Below are positions 1 to 8,172 of a stretch of 64,000 bases of DNA, piece by piece. Made by a program: the position numbers and the translations under genes. The stretch covers positions 62,001 through 126,000 of the forward strand of contig NZ_JAHHZM010000003.1 of NCBI RefSeq assembly GCF_018642165.1, written 5' to 3'. The stretch's first letter is position 1. The number at the start of each line of letters is the position of its first letter. The notes under the pieces are model-generated. The model did not search any database, was not told the origin of the DNA, and saw nothing but the letters and a program-made list of their open reading frames with translations. This DNA is from Echinicola shivajiensis (GTDB lineage: Bacteria; Bacteroidota; Bacteroidia; Cytophagales; Cyclobacteriaceae).

Positions 1-134
1 ATGCTCATGGCTGGACTTGGTTTGTTGTCTTCTTCTATATTTTTTGATGAGCTTTTTGACTTAGGTAAAACAAAGGCAGATATTGCGACAGCAATGATAA
101 AAGCTGCTAGCAGATAATTTATATTCTTTTTCAT
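1..134 (-). CDS. Membrane-anchored protein of unknown function, N-terminal part only
   Basis: Reading leftwards from an ATG at 132-134 there is an open frame of 44 codons that leaves the window. It starts MKKNINYLLAAFIIAVAIS, a short basic N-terminus followed by a hydrophobic stretch to about residue 23, then a Lys/Ser/Glu/Asp-rich segment. This is what an N-terminal membrane anchor or uncleaved signal sequence looks like. It begins 20 bases after the stop of the DsrE-like gene on the same strand, so it is probably the third gene of the DoxX operon. A membrane-tethered periplasmic domain would fit, but the part that would identify it lies outside the window. Confidence 0.6.
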   Translation of the reverse strand, partial: MKKNINYLLAAFIIAVAISAFVLPKSKSSSKNIEEDNKPSPAMS

Positions 135-154
135 AGTTGAATTTTTTTTAATAA

Positions 155-571
155 TTAAAGTTCAAGGCTAATGAAGCCTTTTTGCTGAAGCTGGAGATTA
201 TAAAGAATCCCATTTTCCACGATTTTTAACGATACCTCTTCGGGAGCCACTCCGAATTTTTTTAAGGAGAAGCCACAGGCATTTAGTGTGACGCCTAATT
301 CGTTGGCCTTATCGATATACACTTTCATTTTATGGTGGTCCTTTAGTTCCACTACTTCTTTGCCGCAGATGATGACTTCAAAACTCCCGAAGGATGGTTC
401 TTTTGATAAACTCTCCGCAGCCATAAGGATGGGCTGAAGCTGTGCTATTTTTTTTGTAAGCACTACATAATCAAATTTAGCATCGGAATGTGTGTCTTGG
501 GCATGTAAACTGCTGATGCCCCATACTGTCAGTATCAAAAACAGTAATAGACTTTTCAATGGATTGTTCAT
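155..571 (-). CDS. Secreted DsrE/DsrF-like protein
   Basis: The product has about 138 residues. A signal peptide (hydrophobic core LLLFLILTVWGI, likely cut after SLHAQ) is followed by a compact alpha/beta domain with the pattern FDYVVLTKK ... ILMAAESL ... FEVIICGKEV ... ANELGVTLNACGFSLKKFGV. That pattern resembles the DsrE/TusD-like fold, in which a conserved Cys sits near the tip of a strand. The frame can be extended upstream to 733, but the ATG at 569-571 gives the signal peptide and overlaps the stop of the DoxX gene by one base (TAATG), so I chose it. The overlap implies translational coupling. A role in thiol or sulfur handling is family-based inference; the substrate is unknown. Confidence 0.7.
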   Translation of the reverse strand: MNNPLKSLLLFLILTVWGISSLHAQDTHSDAKFDYVVLTKKIAQLQPILMAAESLSKEPSFGSFEVIICGKEVVELKDHHKMKVYIDKANELGVTLNACGFSLKKFGVAPEEVSLKIVENGILYNLQLQQKGFISLEL

Positions 572-975
572 TATTGAAATTTTTCTTTTTTGAAACTTGG
601 GTTGATGATAAAGAATAGCAGTCCCCCCATGATGGCAATGTTTTTGAATAAGGGGCCAAGTGTGGAGATTTGTCCTATTTGTATCGTGATGGTGATCGGT
701 AGCAAAACCAATAATAAGACAAGGCTTGACCATCGGGTATTGATTCCCAAAAGGAGTAAAATACCTGCCAGGAGCATTATTACTCCCGAAAGGATGATCA
801 AGGTCTCTGGTTCACCAAAGAAATAGGCCAAATCTTTAAATGCAGCAGCACCTATTCTTTTTTTGATAGCCTCGACCTCCATTAAATGGTTTATAGAAGC
901 TACCAGAAAGATGCCGCTCAGGAGTATCCGCAGTACTTGAACTGAAGATACCCTTACCGGAATGGTTTGGTTCAT
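571..975 (-). CDS. DoxX family membrane protein
   Basis: This 134-residue protein has four hydrophobic segments at about residues 13-30, 54-76, 80-98 and 108-124, and a basic C-terminus (KKEKFQ). The order, including an LRILLSGIFLVAS-type first helix and a GI..RWSSLVLL loop-helix, is that of the DoxX/SURF4-like family. Members are small inner-membrane proteins often linked to thiol redox or respiratory-chain side branches, and the exact function here is not known. It leads an operon with the DsrE-like gene (one-base overlap) and the truncated membrane-anchored gene. The coupling to a sulfur-transfer-like protein supports a redox role, which remains inference. Confidence 0.75.
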   Translation of the reverse strand: MNQTIPVRVSSVQVLRILLSGIFLVASINHLMEVEAIKKRIGAAAFKDLAYFFGEPETLIILSGVIMLLAGILLLLGINTRWSSLVLLLVLLPITITIQIGQISTLGPLFKNIAIMGGLLFFIINPSFKKEKFQ

Positions 976-1068
976 AAATAGTAAGTTTGATCAAATTATG
1001 GAAGACACAGGAGCAGTCTATCTAAGCGCAAGGGCTCAAAATAGAGACTTCTGGATATTATGATTAGA

Positions 1069-1440
1069 TCAAACTTTTGGAGGTGGAGCGCTAGGGTTCA
1101 GAAAAAGCTCTAAGCTACGCTCTTGATAGGCTGTTTGGTGAAAAACAGGAGTAACATCTCCCGTCAGACAGAAGGAATATCCTGTGAGGATATAAACTGG
1201 GACATTTGTGCAGTAGCCTGAATTTGATTCAGTTTGAGAATGCTTTTGTTGTGGGGATTGGTTTTCGTCTTTATTTGATGAAGTGAGGCGTTGCTTTTGG
1301 TTTGAGCAGTTTCTCTCCAACTTAAATTGATTTCCAAAAAACAAACTGGCAATCATATGGGGATTTTGACCCGGTCCTCCTGATACCAGGAGAAAAAGGC
1401 TTAACATTAACCAAGATATATGCTTTTGTAGCAACACCAT
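1069..1440 (-). CDS. Small secreted protein of unknown function
   Basis: This 123-residue protein begins with a plausible signal or anchor (LLQKHISWLMLSLFLLVSGG). A polar, Gln/Ser/Asn-rich middle with two Cys residues follows. The C-terminal part (about 80-123) has aromatic and proline residues and ends SAPPPKV. I recognise no domain. Short secreted proteins ending in a Pro-Pro-Lys motif occur in Bacteroidota next to metal-efflux genes, but no efflux gene is visible here, so that link is only a suggestion. It is separated from the DoxX gene by 93 bases on the same strand. The length and signal-like start favour a real gene, and a nested 62-codon frame is a shadow. Confidence 0.5.
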   Translation of the reverse strand: MVLLQKHISWLMLSLFLLVSGGPGQNPHMIASLFFGNQFKLERNCSNQKQRLTSSNKDENQSPQQKHSQTESNSGYCTNVPVYILTGYSFCLTGDVTPVFHQTAYQERSLELFLNPSAPPPKV

Positions 1441-1637
1441 CCCTCAAAGGTATTTAGCCATAAAGTAAATCTCTGTAATAAAAGTCACATAAAAACTGGG
1501 CAATAGATCATTATTTTTTAAGGTAGATGTTTTAATGATCCTATTTATGTTAATTGAACTCCCCCAAGTCAGGGCTGCTATATAGACAGTTTCTTGGTTG
1601 GATAAAATTAATTCGGTATTTAGCTTCCTGTCTTTAT

Positions 1638-2264
1638 TTAATAGCCGGTGGCTAGTTGTAAGCCCAAAACAATAAATACTATTCCTGATAATTTTTTAAG
1701 CCAGCGATCGGCATTTGGACTTTCTTTGATCTTTGTGGAAAATGTCCCAGCAAAAAGGGTCAAGAGGCTATACCAAATGCAGCCGATCAGGGCATAGGTT
1801 AATCCAAGCTGAAAGAAGGGAAAAGGATCCTTTAAATTTTCTTGGTTTATAAACTGGGGAAACAGGGCCAAAAAGAACATGGCATTCTTGGGATTAAGTA
1901 TGTTGGTGATCAATCCATTTATAAAACTATTGTTTTTGCTTGAACTCTTAGAGGAGTTACTTTCAAGACTTATCATTGGCTCTTTGCTGATAATACTTGA
2001 GAATCCCATGAAGATAATATATATAGCTCCCAGGTATTTGATAACTTCAAATGCCATGGGGTATTTGATGAGCATACTGCTCAGCCCAATAGCTGCCAAG
2101 ATGGTGTGCAGGATGATTCCGGAATTAATTCCCAGTGTTGAGTACATTCCGGACCGCTTACCTTCTCCAATGGATTTTTTTAATACAAACATGGTGTCTA
2201 TGCCCGGTGTCATGATAAAGAAAGTGGCTGTAGCGATAAATGTACTGTAATTGATGATGCCCAT
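1638..2264 (-). CDS. LysE/RhtB family amino-acid exporter
   Basis: This 208-residue inner-membrane protein has six hydrophobic segments. It opens with the family hallmark region FIMTPGIDTMFVLKKS and the following G.RSGMYSTLGINSGI, the conserved Gly/Pro pattern of LysE/RhtB exporters. Mid-protein NPKNAMFFLALFPQF is the second hallmark (NPK...F...L.P.F). The family exports amino acids such as lysine, arginine, homoserine or threonine; the substrate cannot be read from sequence. It is transcribed divergently from the LysR-type gene at 2367 across a 102-base gap, the classical arrangement of an exporter and its dedicated regulator. A low-complexity Ser/Lys/Asn loop lies at about residues 103-113. 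Confidence 0.88.
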   Translation of the reverse strand: MGIINYSTFIATATFFIMTPGIDTMFVLKKSIGEGKRSGMYSTLGINSGIILHTILAAIGLSSMLIKYPMAFEVIKYLGAIYIIFMGFSSIISKEPMISLESNSSKSSSKNNSFINGLITNILNPKNAMFFLALFPQFINQENLKDPFPFFQLGLTYALIGCIWYSLLTLFAGTFSTKIKESPNADRWLKKLSGIVFIVLGLQLATGY

Positions 2265-2332
2265 AAATATATGTTTAATCCGTATTTTGTATTTGTTGCA
2301 AATAAATAACAGATTTTAGTGCTATAAAATGT

Positions 2333-2340
2333 TAAATTTG
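2333..2340 (+). promoter_or_regulatory. Possible -7 element (TAAATTTG) for the LysR-type gene
   Basis: TAAATTTG matches the Bacteroidota -7 consensus TAnnTTTG and lies 26 bases before the ATG at 2367. I cannot see a convincing TTTG -33 partner at the usual spacing, only TTTTAG near 2314, so this is a weak call in an AT-rich spacer. Confidence 0.3.
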
Positions 2341-2366
2341 AATGTATTAATGCTAAAAATGAATTA

Positions 2367-3269
2367 ATGGACCTTCAACAGATTCGCTATTTTCTAGTAC
2401 TTGCCAAGGAATTGCATTTTTGGAAGACTGCAGAGCAGGTTTATATCACGCAATCATCTCTCAGTCGTAAAATTCAAGCACTGGAAGAAGAAGTAGGAAC
2501 GAAGCTTTTTGAGCGGAACAAAAGAAATGTGAAACTTACCGATGCAGGAGTTTTTTTTAAAGAAAGATGGGAACAGCTCCTTGATGAGATCGACAGAACC
2601 CACCAACATACAAAGAACATTGGTGAGGGGAAATCAGGGAGAATCAGCATAAGTTATCCCGGTTCAATAGCATATGTGTTTTTACCCTCATTATTGGATA
2701 AACTGGCCAATAGTTTGCCAAAATTGAAAGTGGAACTGATGGAACCGGTGGATATCAGTCAGGAGAAATTATTGCTTGATTACCATATTGACCTGGCCCT
2801 GAGTAGGGACAAAATTCAAAATATGGGCATCATAACACTGCCATTGTTTTCTGAAAGTATCTGTTTGGTAGTTCCTGAAGGACATTGGATGAAAGAGGAA
2901 AATTTCACAAGTTTGGAGGAATTGAAAGACGAAAAGTTTATCCTATCGGGCCTTCACCATAGCACCTATTTTGCCTCCTTGCTAAGAGGCATGTTCCATA
3001 AATATAATTTTGAGCCCGATATCCATATCGAGTCAGATTTTGGAGGAATGATACTGAATTTGGTGGCCAAGGGCTTGGGCATTTCGATTCTTCCTTATTC
3101 TTTTAAATTTGCCGCAAGAGCTAATGTGAGGTTTATCAGTTTACCTGAAGAGGTACGCTTATTTGTCAATTGGAGAAAGAATGACAATAGGGCTATCTTG
3201 AAGAATGTAATAGAACTCTCGAAGAAAGTAGCCGCTGATTGGGATATTAATGAAAACAATTTGCCCTAA
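2367..3269 (+). CDS. LysR family transcriptional regulator
   Basis: This 300-residue protein has the standard LysR length and layout. A winged helix-turn-helix covers residues 1-60 (LQQIRYFLVLAKELHF ... ITQSSLSRKIQALEEEVG ... LFERNKRNVKLTDAG), followed by a linker helix and a two-lobed periplasmic-binding-protein-like effector domain (about 90-290). It faces the LysE-type exporter across 102 bases, so it probably controls that exporter in response to an amino acid, by analogy with ArgP-LysE. The effector is unknown. The start is the first ATG, directly before the conserved DLQQIRYF. Confidence 0.92.
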   Translation: MDLQQIRYFLVLAKELHFWKTAEQVYITQSSLSRKIQALEEEVGTKLFERNKRNVKLTDAGVFFKERWEQLLDEIDRTHQHTKNIGEGKSGRISISYPGSIAYVFLPSLLDKLANSLPKLKVELMEPVDISQEKLLLDYHIDLALSRDKIQNMGIITLPLFSESICLVVPEGHWMKEENFTSLEELKDEKFILSGLHHSTYFASLLRGMFHKYNFEPDIHIESDFGGMILNLVAKGLGISILPYSFKFAARANVRFISLPEEVRLFVNWRKNDNRAILKNVIELSKKVAADWDINENNLP

Positions 3270-3443
3270 TCTGCTGGGATCTTAATTGTTTACAGAGGCA
3301 TTATGTAATTGCTTTTTAGATTTAAGGAGCCAGCAGCAATGCCGATAGTGGAAGGAATAGGAAGGCTTATTCCGAACTTTGTCGTTCGGTTCGCTCTTAG
3401 GTTTGGATAAAGAGCGCAATAAAACCCTCAGTAGAAATGATTT

Positions 3444-3671
3444 TCAAGGTAGCTCATCTTGTAATATTTCTATTTTGAATCCATATCTATTCATAAATTC
3501 AATGATGGACAGGGAATTGATGTCTGGTTCAATAGTTTCAATACGGAGAATTTTATCACAGTCTTCCATATCAAAATTGATTTTATAATGAGGAAATTCC
3601 TTTTGGAGTTTGTCCAAAAGGAATTGTTTGTCCTCAACTGCTTCTACACTTGTTTTAAATACCTCTACCAT
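3444..3671 (-). CDS. Small HMA-fold-like protein without metal-binding cysteines
   Basis: The 75 residues have the strand-helix-strand-strand-helix-strand pattern of ferredoxin-like HMA domains: MVEVFKTSV, EDKQFLLDKLQKEFPHYKINFD, DKILRIETI, NSLSIIEFMNRYGFKIEIL. The CxxC metal site of true heavy-metal-associated domains is absent, and the only Cys is in MEDCDKIL. Similar short proteins are common in Bacteroidota with no assigned role. It lies 39 bases downstream of the VOC protein at 4136 on the same strand and may be cotranscribed with it. Confidence 0.65.
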   Translation of the reverse strand: MVEVFKTSVEAVEDKQFLLDKLQKEFPHYKINFDMEDCDKILRIETIEPDINSLSIIEFMNRYGFKIEILQDELP

Positions 3672-3710
3672 TTAATTGATTACTGATTTTACAGTTTGAA
3701 AGATGAGGAA

Positions 3711-4136
3711 TTAACTATTTTCCTTATTGTAATTGATCATCCAGTGGATGCCAAATTTGTCAACGAAGCTTCCAAAATAATCGCCCCAAAATTGATCTTC
3801 CATGGGCATCTCTATTGTACCATCTTTAGAAAGACCATTAAATAAACGGTCTGCTTCTTCCTTGCTTTTGGGGTGAAGTGAAATGTATGAATTATTACCT
3901 TGTTTTAGGGAATGTCCCATGGAGGGAAGGATGTCAGAAGCCATCAGAATGGTGTCAGGGCCAATGGGCAATGAAATATGCATGGTGCGAGACTGCTCAT
4001 CTTTCGAAAGCTTTTCGCTATCTGGAGCTTCATTCATTCTGATATGGGTGATAAACTCTCCTCCGAAAACGGACTTGTAGAATTTAAAAGCTTCTTCAGC
4101 TGTGCCATCGAAATTTAAATAGGGATTGACTTGCAT
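3711..4136 (-). CDS. VOC-fold protein, PhnB/glyoxalase-like
   Basis: This 141-residue protein opens with MQVNPYLNFDGTAEEAFKFY, the hallmark of the PhnB-like branch of the vicinal oxygen chelate superfamily. It also has FGGEFITHIRM, ILMASDI, the NNSYISL strand and GDYFGSFVDKFGIHWMINY near the C-terminus. The PhnB-like branch is widespread, with few biochemical assignments; the older label 3-demethylubiquinone methyltransferase-like is misleading. Function is unknown beyond the fold. It reads leftwards towards the HMA-fold-like gene. Confidence 0.85.
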   Translation of the reverse strand: MQVNPYLNFDGTAEEAFKFYKSVFGGEFITHIRMNEAPDSEKLSKDEQSRTMHISLPIGPDTILMASDILPSMGHSLKQGNNSYISLHPKSKEEADRLFNGLSKDGTIEMPMEDQFWGDYFGSFVDKFGIHWMINYNKENS

Positions 4137-4184
4137 CGTTTTAGTGTTTTAGGTTTTGTTGTATTGATTAAAGAATTATTTTTT

Positions 4185-4320
4185 ATGTATATCCGCAATT
4201 GCACCAGTAAATGTTAAAAGGGAATCGAAACGATCCTTTTGATGAAAGTATCAATTACTTCAGTCTTCCGGGCACTTGAGCAAAGGATTTATGGTTACTG
4301 GCATCATAGTGGATAATCAG
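4185..4320. repeat. Inverted-terminus element, copy A
   Basis: The left end contains TATCC (4190-4194) and CCAGTAA (4204-4210). The right end contains TTACTGG (4295-4301) and GGATA (4311-4315). Each end is 21 bases from TATCC to CCAGTAA, so the two termini mirror each other exactly in spacing. The same ends at the same 21-base spacing occur at 40861-41009. The interior has no gene. Taken together this is a small dispersed non-coding repeat, MITE-like or REP-like. It lies between the two VOC genes. Confidence 0.6.
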
Positions 4321-4343
4321 AATATGTTTTTTTGTGTTTGTTT

Positions 4344-4757
4344 TTAATTCATGTTATGGAACAAGTTAAAAATATGACCATCAGGGTCTTCAAAAACACA
4401 TACGTAATAGCCATTTTCATCATAAAACTTCTTCCGGTCTTTTCTAGGATCGTAGCGAATTTTCCCCCCTGCCTTTTTGACTTTTTCAGCAAATAGGTCG
4501 ATTTCTTCCCGGCTAACAGCTAATAAGGTAAACATGATCTCATTTCCTAGTTTAAGGTTTGCTGTTTCCCCTTCAAGGCTGTCTTTCAATGTTTCTTTTT
4601 CAAAAAAGTGAATAATAAATTCTTCGTCTCCGAATAAGAAACTAACCAAATTTTTGCTTGGGGTTCCATTTAATTTAAATCCTAAACCTAAATAGAAGTC
4701 CTTAGTTCTTTCAATGTTTTCAACAGCCAAGTTTGCCCAGATTTGTTTTGCTTTCAT
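4344..4757 (-). CDS. VOC family (glyoxalase/bleomycin-resistance-like) protein
   Basis: This 137-residue protein contains two beta-alpha-beta-beta-beta modules: IWANLAVENIERTKDFYLGL ... FIIHFFEKE, then LLAVSREEIDLFAEKVKKAGG ... YYVCVFEDPDGHIFNLFH. The closing DPDGHIF segment is a typical second metal-ligand region of VOC proteins. It is divergent from the PhnB-like gene beside it, and I cannot name the substrate. Copy A of the inverted-terminus repeat separates the two VOC genes, so they are probably separate transcripts. Confidence 0.85.
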   Translation of the reverse strand: MKAKQIWANLAVENIERTKDFYLGLGFKLNGTPSKNLVSFLFGDEEFIIHFFEKETLKDSLEGETANLKLGNEIMFTLLAVSREEIDLFAEKVKKAGGKIRYDPRKDRKKFYDENGYYVCVFEDPDGHIFNLFHNMN

Positions 4758-5067
4758 TTTATTGTGGATTTAATAATTTTGTTTAAACTTTTAGCTTCTC
4801 TTTGGGTTTTTGGATAATTTACAATCAGTCAACAAACCTTTCGATTAAGCCTATAAATGGCTTGTTTTCTCTAGTCTTAAGAAGCACGGTTTTTATTGTT
4901 TCGTTTTTATGGAGTTACTAGTAATTATTTGATTAATAAAGGTATAGGTGATGTTGGAGAATTCAAAGGTGCGTTTACGTCATTCTAGAGGGTTGATTGC
5001 GACACCCATTTCCATTAATATTGTAGTAAAGCTGGCAATCCTTTGTTTGGATTAAATTTTGAATATT
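4758..5067. other. Intergenic region without a supported gene
   Basis: This 310-base AT-rich spacer lies between the divergent VOC gene and GlxA-type regulator gene and must hold their promoters. I find no coding frame, strong hairpin or repeat in it. Confidence 0.5.
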
Positions 5068-6048
5068 ATGAAGCATATTTCAATACTTGTACCGGATGGA
5101 GATTCAAGCCTTAGCAACTTGGAAGCCACCTATAAGATGTTCAATATGGCCAATGATGCACTGCTAAAGTCTGGAAGGTCGGCAATGTTTAAGACAAACC
5201 TTGTGGGAGCGCACAAAGAGGCCAGCTTGAGTAATGGAGTCTTCAGTATTCAGCCCAATGCAACCATTGAGGAAATCGAAAAGACAGATTTAATTATTAT
5301 TCCAGCTATTCATGGGGATTATAAAAAAGTCATTGAAAAGAACAGCGTGTTTATACCTTGGTTACAGGATCAATATGATAAGGGCGCTGAAATAGCTAGT
5401 CTTTGTATTGGAGCATTCTTATTAGCCAGTACTGGGCTGTTGAAAGGCCGGGACTGTGCTACCCATTGGTTGGCTGCTAGTGAGTTTAGGGAAATGTTCC
5501 CTGATGTTAATTTGACTGATGATAAAATTATCACTGATGAAAATAGACTGTACACTAGTGGAGGAGCATACTCTTCTTTAAATCTCAACCTTTATCTTAT
5601 TGAGAAGTTTGCAGGCAGGAAAATGGCAGTTTTGTCTTCCAAAATTTTCGAAATAGACATAAGTAGGAATAGCCAGTCTCCTTTTATCATTTTTAAGGGG
5701 CAAAAATCCCATCAGGACAGTGAAATATTGGACTCCCAAGAGTTTATTGAAGAAAATTACAACAAAAAGATAACGGTAGATCAGCTGTCCGATAGGGTGG
5801 CTGTAAGTAGACGGACATTTGAGAGAAGATTCAAGAAAGCTACATCAAACACAGTTATTGAATACCTGCAACGTGTAAAAGTGGAAGCGGCAAAAAAAGA
5901 ACTTGAACAGGGACGAATGACCATCAACGAAGTGATGTATCAGGTGGGTTATACTGACCCTAAAGCTTTTAGAGACGTGTTCAAGAAATTTACCGATATG
6001 ACGCCTACAGAATATTTAAGTAGGTATTGTAGAATTACTTTGGTGTGA
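5068..6048 (+). CDS. GlxA family AraC-type transcriptional regulator (DJ-1/PfpI domain fused to HTH)
   Basis: This protein has about 326 residues. Residues 1-185 form a DJ-1/PfpI-like domain: KHISILVPDGDSSLSNLEAT, DLIIIPAIHGD, and the nucleophile-elbow Cys in ASLCIGAFLLASTGLL, followed by CATHWLA. Residues about 220-320 form an AraC-type double HTH (ITVDQLSDRVAVSRRTFERRF ... EVMYQVGYTDPKAFRDVFKK). A TTG at 5059 is in frame, but the ATG at 5068 directly precedes the conserved first strand and is preferred. GlxA-type regulators usually sense small metabolites through the DJ-1 domain; the ligand here is unknown. It is monocistronic and faces away from the VOC gene, which makes that gene a candidate target. 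Confidence 0.9.
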   Translation: MKHISILVPDGDSSLSNLEATYKMFNMANDALLKSGRSAMFKTNLVGAHKEASLSNGVFSIQPNATIEEIEKTDLIIIPAIHGDYKKVIEKNSVFIPWLQDQYDKGAEIASLCIGAFLLASTGLLKGRDCATHWLAASEFREMFPDVNLTDDKIITDENRLYTSGGAYSSLNLNLYLIEKFAGRKMAVLSSKIFEIDISRNSQSPFIIFKGQKSHQDSEILDSQEFIEENYNKKITVDQLSDRVAVSRRTFERRFKKATSNTVIEYLQRVKVEAAKKELEQGRMTINEVMYQVGYTDPKAFRDVFKKFTDMTPTEYLSRYCRITLV

Positions 6049-6261
6049 TGTCATTTTTAAGAGTTATGCTATTTTTTCGAATGATGGATGAATACAAGGC
6101 TTTTTGAATTAGGGTATTCTTAAATCGATAAGTGACAATTTTGATTTATAATAGAAATATAGGTAAACTTATGCCCAAAATTGTTAGTTCTTCAATTCTA
6201 AGTTTTGTTTTTAATTAATTACAAGGTGAAAATAGATTGTAATTGTTGATTAATGCAGGAT

Positions 6262-6269
6262 TAAATTTG
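6262..6269 (+). promoter_or_regulatory. Possible -7 element (TAAATTTG) for the first ECF sigma gene
   Basis: TAAATTTG fits TAnnTTTG and ends 17 bases before the ATG at 6287. A TTG at 6237-6239 gives a 22-base spacer. The match is reasonable but the region is very AT-rich, so chance matches are likely. Confidence 0.3.
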
Positions 6270-6286
6270 TTTTAAAATCTCATTGA

Positions 6287-6880
6287 ATGGGTGTTCGTAG
6301 CCTGGAAAGTTTCTTAATAAAATCCATAAAAAATGGAGATAGAGAAGCATTTACCTCTTTTTATGAAAGATATTATAAAAAGGTTTTTGTCTTTGTCCTT
6401 TTCATTTCAAAGGACAGGGATCTTTCTGAGGATATTGCTCAAGAGACTTTTGCCAGATTGTGGGAGAAAAGAGAGCTGCTTAACGAGACACATTCATTGA
6501 AGGGCTTTGTAAGGCAAATAGCGAAGAATTTAGTAAATGATCATTTTAGAAAAGTTTCTATAAGAAAAGCTTATCAAACGAGTGGGGCAATGGGAAAAAG
6601 CCCTTCCGGCTCTGTTACCATGGAGACAGTATATTTTAATGAGTTGAAATTAGTGATGGATAAAGCTTTGGATCAGCTCCCCGAAAAGAAGCGATTGATT
6701 TTTCAACTAAGTAGATATGAAAATTTTACATATTCTGAAATTGCAGAAAAGTTAGGAACTACTCCCAAAGCCATAGAAAGACATATGGCCAAGTCCACCC
6801 AATTGATCAAAGAATATCTGGAAGAACATGCCGGCTACACAGTACCTTATTTTATAGCTTGGTGTTTTCTTTATTTTTAG
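6287..6880 (+). CDS. ECF-type RNA polymerase sigma factor, locus 1
   Basis: This 197-residue protein has sigma region 2 at about 14-85 (DREAFTSFYERYYKKVFVF ... SEDIAQETFARLWEKREL ... FVRQIAKNLVNDHFRK) and region 4 at about 125-180 (LDQLPEKKRLIFQLSRYENF ... YSEIAEKLGTTPKAIERHM). There is no region 3, as is normal for the extracytoplasmic-function group. FecR and an STN-domain SusC follow, so it should be the cytoplasmic end of a three-part surface-signalling chain that switches on the locus when the receptor imports its glycan. The C-terminus (YTVPYFIAWCFLYF) is unusually hydrophobic for a sigma factor. Confidence 0.92.
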   Translation: MGVRSLESFLIKSIKNGDREAFTSFYERYYKKVFVFVLFISKDRDLSEDIAQETFARLWEKRELLNETHSLKGFVRQIAKNLVNDHFRKVSIRKAYQTSGAMGKSPSGSVTMETVYFNELKLVMDKALDQLPEKKRLIFQLSRYENFTYSEIAEKLGTTPKAIERHMAKSTQLIKEYLEEHAGYTVPYFIAWCFLYF

Positions 6881-7038
6881 ATTCCATATTTTTATAAGCT
6901 GAACCCTGCTATCCAGTAAGGTTAAGGCATTATTTGATAGGATACCTCCTTCCTTTTTTAGCAATTCAAAAAATAAAAGAGAAAAATATATTTTTCGTGG
7001 GGGGATCATATTGTCTGAACCGTATTAGTCATAACAAT

Positions 7039-8031
7039 ATGAAAATGGATAAATCAGAATTAAAGAAACTTTTATCACAATATTCCAAAGGGAAGGTGTC
7101 GGAAGCAGAGAGGGAGAGGTTGATTCATTGGTATAAAAATGCCAATGATAATGAGGCCGACGAATTTTTGGAACATCTTGGTGACTTGATTGACAATATG
7201 GATAATAGTGAGCTTATTAGCTTGGAAGAGCAATTGTCACCTTTGGAAGCAAGAAACACATCGGTTAAATCCAATACAGGAAAAGCCAAGATTATGCGAT
7301 TGGTAAAAGTTGCTGCTACATTGATAATCTTCTTGGTTTCTTCATTTTTTGTATTCCAATATATTCGGAGCAACGATAGTAAAATTCTTGAATACAGGAC
7401 TAATGTTGGGGAGATCAGGGAAATTGTTTTGCCTGACCAATCAACAGTTGTACTTAATTCAGTAAGTGTTCTTAGGGTGCCAGAAGAATTCTCTGCAGAT
7501 GCTAGAGAGGTAAGCCTAGAAGGAGAGGCTTTTTTTGACGTGGAAAGAGATGAAACAAAGCCTTTTAGTGTAATGACAGGAAATGGGGTTAAGATCACCG
7601 TTTTGGGTACATCATTTAATATAAACGATTACAGTGACGGAAGGGAAGTGGAGGTAGCTGTTGCATCTGGAAAAGTGGCAGTAGGAAAAGAGGATCAATT
7701 ATTTGGAAAAATAACCAAGGGCCAACAGATCACCTACGATAAGGTTACACATGAATTTTTGCAGTCAACAGTTGAAAATGTGGATTCATGGATTGATGGA
7801 AAGATCATGTTCAGCCAAAATTCTTTGGGAGATGTCACCAATATACTGAACAGAATTTTTGCAAAGCAGCTTATCGTTGAAAATGATGTTGACCAAGGTT
7901 TACTGATAAAGGGAAATTTTGATAAAGACCAAGGCATTGAAGGGATAGTGGACATCCTTTGTGTCCTCCATGGGCTAGAATATGAAAATAAGGAGGATCA
8001 AATCATCATTAAGAATAAAAAAATAGATTGA
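7039..8031 (+). CDS. FecR-type anti-sigma factor, locus 1
   Basis: This protein has about 330 residues. The N-terminal cytoplasmic part (residues 1-80, KMDKSELKKLLSQYSKGKVS) binds the sigma factor in this family. One membrane helix at about 92-114 (VKVAATLIIFLVSSFFVFQY) is followed by the periplasmic FecR domain (REIVLPDQSTVVLNSVSVLR ... VSLEGEAFFDVERDETKPF ... VTVLGTSFNINDY-type core) and a C-terminal DUF4974 region that contacts the STN domain of the receptor. The frame is open from 6934, but the ATG at 7039 gives the normal FecR N-terminus, so I start there. It sits between the sigma factor and its SusC receptor. Confidence 0.9.
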   Translation: MKMDKSELKKLLSQYSKGKVSEAERERLIHWYKNANDNEADEFLEHLGDLIDNMDNSELISLEEQLSPLEARNTSVKSNTGKAKIMRLVKVAATLIIFLVSSFFVFQYIRSNDSKILEYRTNVGEIREIVLPDQSTVVLNSVSVLRVPEEFSADAREVSLEGEAFFDVERDETKPFSVMTGNGVKITVLGTSFNINDYSDGREVEVAVASGKVAVGKEDQLFGKITKGQQITYDKVTHEFLQSTVENVDSWIDGKIMFSQNSLGDVTNILNRIFAKQLIVENDVDQGLLIKGNFDKDQGIEGIVDILCVLHGLEYENKEDQIIIKNKKID

Positions 8032-8172
8032 CCAAAATGTAAAACATGTGTGATTTTAAAAAGCAAAGCCGAGCTCCATAAGAAGCCCAGCTTTATGTCT
8101 TTGGGGCCATAACGCCAATTATTATCCCAAAGAGCCAGTCTAAATATTAACAATTTAAACCCTACCAAATTT

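Noticed and set aside
3392-3416. CGCTCTT / AAGAGCG hairpin after the LysR gene
   Set aside because: Only seven pairs, not followed by a T run on either strand; too weak to call a terminator.
6934-7038. Upstream extension of the first FecR frame
   Set aside because: The extra 35 residues do not fit the family N-terminus; the ATG at 7039 does.
7125-7598. 157-codon - strand frame opposite the first FecR gene
   Set aside because: Ser/Leu/Thr-rich shadow of the FecR reading frame.
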